Source: ZC4RG30 sp039932715 (lineage in GTDB: Bacteria; Pseudomonadota; Gammaproteobacteria; Steroidobacterales; Steroidobacteraceae). From it: DNA of 64,000 nucleotides. The notes under the pieces were generated by a model. The model saw nothing but the letters and a program-made list of their open reading frames with translations, did no database searches and had not been told where the DNA came from. The translations under genes and the position numbers were made by a program. Where the stretch lies: contig JBDTPN010000013.1 of assembly GCA_039932715.1 (NCBI GenBank), positions 18,683-82,682 of the forward strand, in the 5' to 3' direction. Positions 38,122 to 45,472 of the stretch are shown piece by piece. Every line of letters begins with the position of its first letter. Position 1 is the first letter of the stretch.

Positions 38122-38688
38122 CTATTTGCCCGCTAACGCCACAAACGCGCTGACGATCACGTCCTCGGTGATAAGTTCAGGCGCCATGAAATGTCCGAAC
38201 ATGAGACCGTCGGACAGCGCATGCGTAACCCGCACGAATTTCTCGACAGGCATGGGCAGATCGCGCTCAGGAATGAATTTCAGCAGCTCACGAGCAATGT
38301 GCGCGTAGATCCGCGAGTTCTCCTTTGCAATGCGGCGACGCATGCGCGGGTTCGACAATGCAAAGACCTGGAATGAAGCGGCACCCACAGCCATGGGCAA
38401 GCGCGCCTTCGCCGCATCGGCAACAGCTTGGCCAATGATACGCATCTGTTCACGGCAACTAGCACCCTGACGCAGAATGGGCACGACGGGCTGCCAGAGC
38501 GTCTCCACCACCGCGAAGACGAGATCTTCCCGGTCGCGAAAGTTTCCGTAAATCGCGCCACGCGACATGCCGGCACGCTCCGCGACCTCCTGCAGCGCCA
38601 GAGCGTGAAAGCCCTTTTCGCGGATGATCTCGCGCGCCGCCTCGATCAGTTGCTTCCTGGTGCGCTGGCGCTTATCGCTCATTTGCAA
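38122..38688 (-). CDS. TetR-family regulator (cassette 2)
   Basis: The 188 residues hold an N-terminal helix-turn-helix (LIEAAREIIREKGFHALALQEVAERAGMSRGAIYGNFRDRE, about residues 15-55) and an all-helical ligand domain. It is divergent from an alpha/beta hydrolase across a palindrome that overlaps the hydrolase promoter, so the hydrolase is the likely target. Translation may start at ATG 38688 or 38682. Confidence 0.9.
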   Translation of the reverse strand: MQMSDKRQRTRKQLIEAAREIIREKGFHALALQEVAERAGMSRGAIYGNFRDREDLVFAVVETLWQPVVPILRQGASCREQMRIIGQAVADAAKARLPMAVGAASFQVFALSNPRMRRRIAKENSRIYAHIARELLKFIPERDLPMPVEKFVRVTHALSDGLMFGHFMAPELITEDVIVSAFVALAGK

Positions 38689-38711
38689 ACAAATATACGT
38701 TACTGTATAAA
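38683..38711 (+). promoter_or_regulatory. Hydrolase promoter with embedded TetR operator
   Basis: -35 TTGCAA (38683-38688), a 17-bp spacer and -10 TATAAA (38706-38711). A palindrome TATAC-GTTACT-GTATA (38694-38709) fills the spacer and covers part of the -10, a layout in which a bound TetR dimer would block RNA polymerase. Confidence 0.62.
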
Positions 38712-38758
38712 ATACACAAGTGTCTTTTTCTCACTTAACCAGAGGCCAAGGCATCTTC

Positions 38759-39766
38759 ATGTTCAGCACACGGATTCACTCTCCCTGGCTCTGGATTGCC
38801 GTTCCTGCAGTTCTGCTGGTATTCGGATTTCTATTTCGACGCTTTGCCGAAGCGCGTGAGGCCAAATACAGCAAACCACCCGGGGAACTCCTCAACATCC
38901 GCGGCCGTCGACTGCATGTCATCCGCCGAGGGGTTGGAGCCCCTACCGTGGTTCTGGAGTCCGGCGGGGCAAGCTCGTCGGCGATGTGGTGGCCTATACA
39001 GGATCGCCTTGCCGCTCACACCACGGTGATTGCGTACGACCGGGCCGGTCTCGGGTGGAGCGATGCTGCTCCGTTGCCGCGCACGATCAAGGGCAGTGTC
39101 GATGACCTGGGCATGCTGCTGCAGAAGTTCAATGCTTCACCCCCCTATGTTCTGGTCGGACTTTCCTATGGGGGGCCGGTGATTCGGGCGTACGCGGCCC
39201 GTCATCCGCATCAGATTGCAGGAATGGTATTTATCGACATACCGCATGAGGTGGTGTTCACGACTCCCGGCGCGCAGACATACCTGCGCCGTGCGAGTTT
39301 CGTCCTTCGAGTGGTTGGGCGGCTGGCGCAGATAAGTTTTCTCAGACTTCTGCGCGTGCGAGGGCTGGCGGACTCGTCCACTGCGCTGCCCTATACCGCA
39401 GAGCAACGGGAGGCGCTCAGCTCTCGTTTTCCTACCGCAGTTTCGTTCTTTACCGGTGCGAGTGAGTTCGCGGCGATGCTGCAGATAGGCGATGAGATGA
39501 AGGGCCTCGGCAAGCCGGGATTACTGGGCAGCACCCCAGTAGCCGTCATAAGCCATGGGAACCCCTATCCCGGACCATTTGCTGTGCTGGAAACCAATCA
39601 TTTACAGGGGCAGCAGGAGCTGGCTGCGCTATCGAACAACAGCGTCCTGATTGTCGCGAAGAACAGCAGTCACGCCATACCGCTGGAGGAACCCGAGGTC
39701 GTACTCGACGCAATCAACCGCGTCGTGGAATCGGCTCGCAACGGCATACCGCTGAATCCGATGTGA
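38759..39766 (+). CDS. Alpha/beta hydrolase, membrane-anchored (cassette 2)
   Basis: From ATG 38759 it has 335 residues: one N-terminal membrane helix (about 9-28), the fold opening VVLESGGASSSAMWW, the elbow VGLSYGG (S136) and the C-terminal His in KNSSHAIP. The substrate is unknown. It is only distantly like the cassette 1 hydrolase, so this is not a duplication. The TetR neighbour suggests induction by its substrate or product. The 180-bp gap after it holds only the solo box. Confidence 0.82.
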   Translation: MFSTRIHSPWLWIAVPAVLLVFGFLFRRFAEAREAKYSKPPGELLNIRGRRLHVIRRGVGAPTVVLESGGASSSAMWWPIQDRLAAHTTVIAYDRAGLGWSDAAPLPRTIKGSVDDLGMLLQKFNASPPYVLVGLSYGGPVIRAYAARHPHQIAGMVFIDIPHEVVFTTPGAQTYLRRASFVLRVVGRLAQISFLRLLRVRGLADSSTALPYTAEQREALSSRFPTAVSFFTGASEFAAMLQIGDEMKGLGKPGLLGSTPVAVISHGNPYPGPFAVLETNHLQGQQELAALSNNSVLIVAKNSSHAIPLEEPEVVLDAINRVVESARNGIPLNPM

Positions 39767-39920
39767 GGCCACCGAATTTCAATCCGAATCTCATCGCAGC
39801 CCAACGTTCAGAGTCGGGCAACTTTAGATCGACCGTACTTTCCACGATCGTTAAGCGACTTTCTGGCTTCTCGCACGGCGCCAACTTCATTGACGGCCTC
39901 CAGGATGCCTTGGCGCGCTG

Positions 39921-39947
39921 AATTGAGGTGCCAAAGAGGTGACAAGG
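39921..39947. repeat. Solo box pair (copy 3), no dusA fragment
   Basis: AGGTGCC at 39926 and AGGTGAC at 39937, 11 bp apart, followed by AAGG. The terminal sequence and dusA core seen in other copies are missing. The stop of the next gene is 3 bp away. It marks the border of cassettes 2 and 3. Confidence 0.75.
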
Positions 39948-39948
39948 C

Positions 39949-40266
39949 CTAAGGCGTTCCTCTGTGCTGCAGCCAGTAGAAGCGGACGCGCGGGTCGTCG
40001 GATGGCAGCGCCGTCGCGTAGCCAGGGTCCATGACGCGCAGGTCCACCCCCTCGCTCGGTTGCCCGACCAATCGGCCGCCATTCCAAGGTAGATGCAGGT
40101 CGGGCGTCTGCGGTATTGCCAACAGGAGCACGACTGCCAACGTCCCTGCTGCGGCTAGGGACGGGCCCAGCAGCCGATCACGCGCCGGAGTGTCGCGCCG
40201 CATGAGCAGTCGTTGCCATCCACCCGCAGGCGGTGCGAGTTGGGCCATTATGCGATCTTCGTTCAT
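39949..40266 (-). CDS. Small single-pass membrane protein beside an ECF sigma factor (cassette 3)
   Basis: The 105 residues have a short cytoplasmic N-terminus (MNEDRIMAQLAPPAGGWQRLL), one membrane helix (about 35-54) and a periplasmic tail. The start overlaps the sigma-factor stop by ATGA. Position and topology fit an anti-sigma factor, but the domain is very short and no zinc-finger motif is visible. I would call it a possible anti-sigma partner only. Confidence 0.62.
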   Translation of the reverse strand: MNEDRIMAQLAPPAGGWQRLLMRRDTPARDRLLGPSLAAAGTLAVVLLLAIPQTPDLHLPWNGGRLVGQPSEGVDLRVMDPGYATALPSDDPRVRFYWLQHRGTP

Positions 40267-40781
40267 CGGTCGGTACTCCTGATCCATTCCCGCAGTTGCT
40301 TCACAGCGAGATGGCGGCGCGATGCCACGGTGCCCGCTGGGATCGAGAGCAATTGCGCTATCGCCTCATAGCTCATATCGCTGAATTCGGCCAGGAGCAG
40401 CACCGCGCGCAGCCTCTCGGGAAGGCGTTCGATCGCCGCGCGTAGCCCTACTTCCTCTTCGCGGTGTGCAGCCTCCGTTTCGACATTTTCGGCAGCGGGC
40501 ACCTCGTGCAGCGAATCTTCGATCTGGACAAAGCATTTCAAACGCGCCCAACGGCGCAGTTTGCGACATCGGTTCAATGCAGTGACCCATATGTAACGAT
40601 CTGCTGTTGCTACGAGCGTGTGCTCTCGACGCTCCCATATCTGAAGGAAGGCGTCATGCACCACATCTTCGGCGTCTTGCGCGCTCCACACGTATCGAAA
40701 GGCAAAGTTGTAGAGCGGCTTTTCCAGTCGCCGATAGAGATCCTGCCACTCTGTCGCGGAGAGTCCGCGCGCATCGCTCAT
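40263..40781 (-). CDS. ECF-type RNA polymerase sigma factor (cassette 3)
   Basis: The 172 residues show sigma region 2 (YNFAFRYVWSAQDAEDVVHDAFLQIWERR, about 24-52) and region 4 (LPERLRAVLLLAEFSDMSYEAIAQLLSIPAGTVASRRHLA, about 119-160). It lies between a membrane-anchored protein upstream and a small membrane protein downstream. Sigma factors are rare cargo in small cassettes, and the target promoter is unknown. Confidence 0.92.
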   Translation of the reverse strand: MSDARGLSATEWQDLYRRLEKPLYNFAFRYVWSAQDAEDVVHDAFLQIWERREHTLVATADRYIWVTALNRCRKLRRWARLKCFVQIEDSLHEVPAAENVETEAAHREEEVGLRAAIERLPERLRAVLLLAEFSDMSYEAIAQLLSIPAGTVASRRHLAVKQLREWIRSTDR

Positions 40782-40796
40782 CGCGGGGCGTACAGA

Positions 40797-41549
40797 TCAG
40801 AGGGTCGCACGCACAATGTAGTAGACCTGCGCATCCGCCGTCTTTCCGTCTCGCGGATCCAAAACGGCGCTCTGGCCTACGATCAGCAGCTCACCGGGAC
40901 GCATTTCTGTCTGTGCTTCGAGGGCTACTGCGGAACCGGGCCTGACGTCAACCGAGAGCCGGACCTTTGCCGCCACAACCTGCTTGTTTCCTTCTCCTTT
41001 TCTCAGAGTCGCTTGAATCTGCATATTGGATAGCGCGCCGCGTACCTGACTGGCCTCGTGACCGGACAGTCCTTCGGTTGAAAGTTTTTCAATGAGTGTG
41101 AAGCTCACTGGCCCCTTGGTCTTGCGGATGACGGCTAGCGCCGGCTCGATCTCTGCAAGAGCGTTCGACACCCTTGCGTTGTTCCCGGGGCCTGCCGTGA
41201 CGATCCACGCGTCAAAGCCGATGGTGGGCGTCGGGACAGGCTTGGCCTCGGCGATCTCCCCAATTATCTTGCGCACCCCCGCTTGGACGGAGACTGGCGC
41301 TGTCACAAGGAGGTGTCCGTTGGGCGCCAGAGTAACTTGTCCGAGCGCCAAGGCATCGTTTGCGCCGCGCCGCAATGCCGTGGTCAAGGTCAATTGCAGT
41401 TCGGAGGCAATCTCCTGCGGCACTTCGTAGCTCTGCAGGATTACGGGATCATCATTCCGTACGCGTTTTCCCGCGACGAACAGCGCTACGGCCGCCAGTA
41501 CGATGGTCGATACCCACAGCAAGACCTTGCCCTGACCCGTGACTCTCAT
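40797..41549 (-). CDS. Membrane-anchored periplasmic protein, unknown (cassette 3)
   Basis: The 250 residues have one N-terminal membrane helix (about 9-27). Two segments recall small alternating alpha/beta domains of secretin N-terminal regions (SELQLTLTTALRRG...TAPVSVQAGVRKIIGEI; PVSFTLIEKLSTEGLSG), followed by a beta-rich end (LSVDVRPGSAVALEAQT). There is no secretin channel domain. It is the first gene of the sigma operon and ends 15 bp before the sigma gene. It may be the sensor for the sigma factor. Confidence 0.6.
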   Translation of the reverse strand: MRVTGQGKVLLWVSTIVLAAVALFVAGKRVRNDDPVILQSYEVPQEIASELQLTLTTALRRGANDALALGQVTLAPNGHLLVTAPVSVQAGVRKIIGEIAEAKPVPTPTIGFDAWIVTAGPGNNARVSNALAEIEPALAVIRKTKGPVSFTLIEKLSTEGLSGHEASQVRGALSNMQIQATLRKGEGNKQVVAAKVRLSVDVRPGSAVALEAQTEMRPGELLIVGQSAVLDPRDGKTADAQVYYIVRATL

Positions 41550-41614
41550 GGCGCGCTCCCGACATCGCCAGCAGTGCTGGCCCTCACCCTATTACCCCCA
41601 ACCAGCGACTTTCT

Positions 41615-41969
41615 TCACGGAACTTCGCAATTCGAGGAGGTGCCATAGAGGTGACAAGGTCTTTTCTGATCATGTAAGTGCTTGATCTGAATGCTCGCAA
41701 TGCGAGCGTCCGTCCAATCCATCATCGGGGCCACGGCAATTCTTCGATCTAAGTCTTTCATCCTGCACAACATTTTCTTGATGCGCCCGTCGAGTCAGAA
41801 ATTGGACGGACTGCAATTCGCCACTCGATCACACAACTGTGCTTTTCGACGGTACTGCCTATTTTTCCAGTGCTTTCCATACCAAGCACTATTGCGCACC
41901 TTCCGCACGCTCAGGGGTGCTTTCAGCTCGCTGAGGTGACAAAAAGGTGACAAGAATAACTTGTCACCT
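41615..41969. repeat. att repeat copy 4: most complete attP-like unit
   Basis: In order: AGGTGCC/AGGTGAC boxes at 41638 and 41649, the terminal sequence, core 41713-41742, the dusA ATG at 41759-41761, about 190 bp of dusA upstream sequence, then AGGTGAC boxes at 41934 and 41945. An 11-bp perfect inverted repeat (GTCCGTCCAAT 41708-41718; ATTGGACGGAC 41801-41811) flanks the dusA fragment. A 10-bp perfect inverted repeat AGGTGACAAG/CTTGTCACCT with a 5-base loop closes the unit (41945-41969). The minus strand carries a 48-codon DusA-start frame (41761 to 41615). No gene lies between 41550 and 42208. Confidence 0.85.
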
Positions 41970-42150
41970 CCGAGCCGCCCATGGCAACGATACGAGCGAG
42001 AAAGCAAGCAGCTCGCTGACCCAGAGACATCGCGATCAGACCGCCAGGGAACTCAACAGCAGACCAAAGATGCGACGCGAATACAGAACACCAGATGATG
42101 TCTTCTTTGAGCGCAAGTCGGCGTTCTCCTCTGTGGATATCTGGTGGACG

Positions 42151-42202
42151 TTGACATCACCTAATACACTTGTATAAGCTCGGATCTACTACACATGTAT
42201 TA
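42151..42202 (+). promoter_or_regulatory. Promoter and two BlaI-type operators for cassette 4
   Basis: -35 TTGACA (42151-42156), a 16-bp spacer and -10 TATAAG (42173-42178). Two Bla/Mec-box-like sites follow or overlap it. TACTACACATGTATTA (42187-42202) agrees with the staphylococcal box consensus at 14 of 16 positions, and TAATACACTTGTATAA (42162-42177) at 11 of 16. The first covers the -10 and the second lies just upstream of blaI. Confidence 0.72.
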
Positions 42203-42208
42203 GGTCAA

Positions 42209-42580
42209 ATGAAAGTCAGCGCAGCCGAAAGCAGAATACTGAAAGTTCTCTGGCAGGCGCACGGTCCGATGCCAGCCGATGAGGTAGTCACGATGCTGGG
42301 CAAGAAGCCAGTGTGGTCCGACGGAACGGTGCGCACTTTTCTTGCACGTCTGGTGAAGAAGAAGGCCGTTGCCGTGCAGAAGGACGGACGGCGTTATCTC
42401 TATCGACCGCTGGTGAGTCGCGAAGACTATGCGCACCAGGAGAGCCGCAACCTCATTGATCGACTGTTCAACGGGCGCATTGCCCCATTCGTCACTCAGT
42501 TCTCGGAAAGGCAGGATCTTAGCCAGGAAGAGATCGCGGAACTTAAGGTTCTGATAAAGAGGCTCGACCGTGAACGCTGA
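42209..42580 (+). CDS. BlaI/MecI-family repressor (cassette 4)
   Basis: The 123 residues (from ATG 42209) form a winged helix (SAAESRILKVLWQAHGPMPADEVV; DGTVRTFLARLVKKKAV) and a C-terminal dimerisation segment that a BlaR1-type protease normally cleaves. It overlaps the protease gene by 11 bp. Two matching operators lie upstream, so the pair is probably autoregulated. Confidence 0.92.
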   Translation: MKVSAAESRILKVLWQAHGPMPADEVVTMLGKKPVWSDGTVRTFLARLVKKKAVAVQKDGRRYLYRPLVSREDYAHQESRNLIDRLFNGRIAPFVTQFSERQDLSQEEIAELKVLIKRLDRER

Positions 42581-44330
42581 ATTGATTTTGGCTACGCTGA
42601 TCCGGGTAAACCTAGTCGCCAGTGCCGCGATTCTCCTGACTCTTGCCTTGCGTCCGATCCTTAACCGAACTCTTGGCGCGCGTGCGATGTATCGTCTGTG
42701 GTTGCTCGTTCCCGTTGCTGTCTTTGCCAGCTTCATACCGGCGTCGCAAGCTGACTACGGCCCACCTGTTCCGACGGTCGCCACCGCATCTGGATATTCG
42801 CCGTTTTCGGCCATGACCTCGACGATCGAAATAGCTGGCGCAGCCACGCAATCGGCAGTCGAAACAGCAACGGCCTGGATGGCGGTGGTGCACTCGCCGG
42901 CTGGGGTTGGTCCGGGCGTCGCTACGGTTCTGATCATCTTATGGGTCCTGGTGGCAACGTTGCTTCTCGCGCGCGCCGTGATCGTTAGCCACAGAGTTGT
43001 TGCGGATTCAACGCTTGGTCCAGCGTTGGTTGGAGTGTTCAGACCCAGATTGATCTTGCCACGGGATTTCGCCGCTCGATTCAATGAGCGCGAACAAGCG
43101 CTGGTCCTGGCCCACGAAGCGACCCACCGGGCTGCTGGCCATACCCTTATCAATGCATTTGTCGAACTCGGACGGTGCCTGAATTGGATGAACCCTCTCG
43201 TCCACTTCGGCGCGTTCTGCGCGCGAGCCGATCAGGAGCTGTCCTGCGACGCAGCTGTACTTGAGCAGTATCCCGACGAACGCAGCACGTATGCGCAGGC
43301 ACTGCTCAAGACCCAGGTCGCGCTCGCCTTTACACCGCTCGGTTGCGCGTGGCCCGGGCGGTCACGGGGGCTACTTCGAATGAGAATCGAAATGCTTACT
43401 CGTCGTTCGCCTGGTCGCTCGCGCACCGCCACCGGCATGGTTACGGTTGCCTCCTTGATTGCGGGAAGCGGCTACGCTGCATGGTCGGCCCAGTATTCAG
43501 GACTTCAATTGTCTGCACCCTCATCGGCGTCGCTTCCGCTGCTGAGCGTCCCAGCGCTCGATCATGACGCGCGAGCAGCAGCTCCGATATCTACAGATGC
43601 GCGTCAGTCGACGAAGTCTGGCCAGCCAAATGCTCATGTGCTGGCGGCCGTCGCAAACACCGCCCGGAATACGCCGGCCGTCCGCTCCACTGCTCCCTAT
43701 ATTCCATCCGAACCGCCCCCTGGCCTGCTAACTCCGCTTGAAGCAAACTTGCACACCATTTACGTGAAAGCCGCGCAGGCGGGTGACATCGATCTAGTAT
43801 TCATTGGCGACAGCACGGTGGAATTCTGGCGCAACGACTGGGGTGGGAGATCGGTGTGGAATAGCACCTACGTTCCGCTCAAGGCAGTCAACTTCGGTGT
43901 GCAAGGGGCGCACACCAAGAGCGTGCTGTGGCGCCTGCAAAACGGCGAACTCGATGGCTTCAAGGCGAAGGTGTTTGTACTGCTGGCATTGGGTGTTGCC
44001 GACCGCGCAAACCGCGGACTTGAATTTCCGGAAATCGTCGCAGGGGATGCCGCCATCGTCGCGGAAATCCGCAAACGTCAGCCCCAAGCGAAGATTTTGC
44101 TTATCACCATTCGGCGAGGCTATCCCGAACCGGCTACGTCATTTGTCGCCTCGATCGACAGCGAACTCGCAAAGCTCGCGGACGACAAGAATGTCTTCTC
44201 CCTTGACATTCGCGACCGGTTCGTCGGATTGGATGGCATTTACGCCGCAGGCCATGGTGCCAGCCTTAGTCCTGTGGGCTACGCGGTTTGGGCCAAGGCG
44301 ATGAATCCGAGACTCGCGGAACTGATGTGA
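42570..44330 (+). CDS. BlaR1-like M56 membrane protease with a C-terminal SGNH/GDSL-like domain (cassette 4)
   Basis: The 586 residues have N-terminal membrane helices (about 5-28, 40-58, 115-137). The M56 zinc motif is HEATH (182-186), with ELSCDAAVL (E223) downstream. After about residue 300 comes a low-complexity linker. An SGNH-hydrolase-like domain then fills 405-586: block I FIGDSTVEFW (S415), block II NFGVQGAHT, a block III region LALGVAD where GxND is usual, and SLSPVGYAVW where the catalytic Asp/His block is shifted. BlaR1 proteins normally carry a beta-lactam-binding domain at this place. The SGNH domain may sense or bind an acylated ligand without full catalysis. The signal it detects is unknown. 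Confidence 0.82.
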   Translation: MNAELILATLIRVNLVASAAILLTLALRPILNRTLGARAMYRLWLLVPVAVFASFIPASQADYGPPVPTVATASGYSPFSAMTSTIEIAGAATQSAVETATAWMAVVHSPAGVGPGVATVLIILWVLVATLLLARAVIVSHRVVADSTLGPALVGVFRPRLILPRDFAARFNEREQALVLAHEATHRAAGHTLINAFVELGRCLNWMNPLVHFGAFCARADQELSCDAAVLEQYPDERSTYAQALLKTQVALAFTPLGCAWPGRSRGLLRMRIEMLTRRSPGRSRTATGMVTVASLIAGSGYAAWSAQYSGLQLSAPSSASLPLLSVPALDHDARAAAPISTDARQSTKSGQPNAHVLAAVANTARNTPAVRSTAPYIPSEPPPGLLTPLEANLHTIYVKAAQAGDIDLVFIGDSTVEFWRNDWGGRSVWNSTYVPLKAVNFGVQGAHTKSVLWRLQNGELDGFKAKVFVLLALGVADRANRGLEFPEIVAGDAAIVAEIRKRQPQAKILLITIRRGYPEPATSFVASIDSELAKLADDKNVFSLDIRDRFVGLDGIYAAGHGASLSPVGYAVWAKAMNPRLAELM

Positions 44331-44360
44331 TAGGGACTTGACTGCAACGAGAGGCAAGTA

Positions 44361-45317
44361 ATGTCGTTCGGTGTTTCGATAATTCATAAGCGAATGTGGT
44401 GCAACCGCATGGCGCTAGCGTTGAGTATCGCGCTGACCGCAACGGGGCTTCCCGCGCGCGCCGCTACCTCTGCTGTGGCTACGTTGTCCGGTGAATTTCG
44501 CGACTGCCCCATGTGTCCAGAGATGGTTCGCGTGCCCGCAGGGACGTTTTCCATGGGTGACGAATCCGCCGCAGCCAAGACGGATGAAAAGCCGGTTCAC
44601 GCCGTCACGGTGGCCGCATTTGCCGCCGGCAAATATGAAATAACGGTTGGTGAATACGCGGCCTTTGTCGCGGCAACCAATCGCGAGACCCTCGACTGGT
44701 GTCGCACCGACCGCGACCATGACGGCAGATGGCAGGACGATGCTACTGCGACCTGGCGCGATCCCGGATTCCCGCAGACCGATCGTCATCCGGTTGTCTG
44801 CGTGACATGGGCTGACGCCAACCCCTACGCGGCGTGGCTCACACAAGTGAGCGGCAAGTCCTATCGCCTGTTGACCGAACCGGAGTGGGAGTACGCCGGG
44901 CGTTCAGGCACGACAGCTCAGTTCTTTTGGGGCGACGATCCGAACGGCATGTGCGCTTATGCTAATGGTCCGGATCAGGCGGCACTGACGCAGTTTCCCA
45001 ACTGGCCCATAGCCGCATGCAATGACGGCCAGGTGTTCGCAGCGCCGGTTGGCAGCTATCGGCCCAACGCCTTCGGGCTCTACGACACCGCGGGAAACGT
45101 CTGGGAGTGGACGCAGGACTGCTACACAACGTCCTACGCGGCCACATCGCAGAGCGTGCCCTCCGACACCATCACCACTTGCCCACGGCGGGCGCTGCGC
45201 GGCGGCTCGTGGGTCCGGGGGCTGGTGGACCTACGCTCTTCGCAGCGTAACGGTCTTCCCCCGCCACAAATCCGGGGCGGCGACATTGGTTTCCGCGTGG
45301 CCAGATCGCCGCCTTGA
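44361..45317 (+). CDS. Formylglycine-generating-enzyme-like (SUMF1/EgtB fold) exported protein (cassette 4)
   Basis: The 318 residues begin with a signal peptide (about 14-36). An FGE-sulfatase domain follows: VRVPAGTFSMGDESAA, LLTEPEWEYAGRSG, GLYDTAGNVWEWTQDCY, LRGGSWVRG and the final GFRVARS. Members of this fold make formylglycine or serve as binding modules. No sulfatase gene is nearby, so the function is open. A cysteine in TTCPRRALRGGSW is near the position of an FGE active-site Cys. It follows the BlaR1-like gene by 30 bp in one operon. Confidence 0.82.
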   Translation: MSFGVSIIHKRMWCNRMALALSIALTATGLPARAATSAVATLSGEFRDCPMCPEMVRVPAGTFSMGDESAAAKTDEKPVHAVTVAAFAAGKYEITVGEYAAFVAATNRETLDWCRTDRDHDGRWQDDATATWRDPGFPQTDRHPVVCVTWADANPYAAWLTQVSGKSYRLLTEPEWEYAGRSGTTAQFFWGDDPNGMCAYANGPDQAALTQFPNWPIAACNDGQVFAAPVGSYRPNAFGLYDTAGNVWEWTQDCYTTSYAATSQSVPSDTITTCPRRALRGGSWVRGLVDLRSSQRNGLPPPQIRGGDIGFRVARSPP

Positions 45318-45328
45318 ATCGGATTGTT

Positions 45329-45428
45329 GAATTGGAGGTGACGTAGAGGTGACAAGCCCTTTTGCGCACGGGTAACTGCTTGATCTGAATGCTCGAATTG
45401 GGATCGTCGGTCCAATCCACCACTTCGG
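45329..45428. repeat. att repeat copy 5, truncated inside the dusA core
   Basis: AGGTGAC boxes at 45336 and 45347, the terminal sequence with GCTTGATCTGAATGCTCGAATT, and core starting at 45411. Similarity to dusA stops at about 45428, so the start codon and upstream part are missing. Confidence 0.8.
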
Positions 45429-45472
45429 CACCTCACCATGTTTACAAGGCGGGGTTCGACCAAAAGGCAGAT

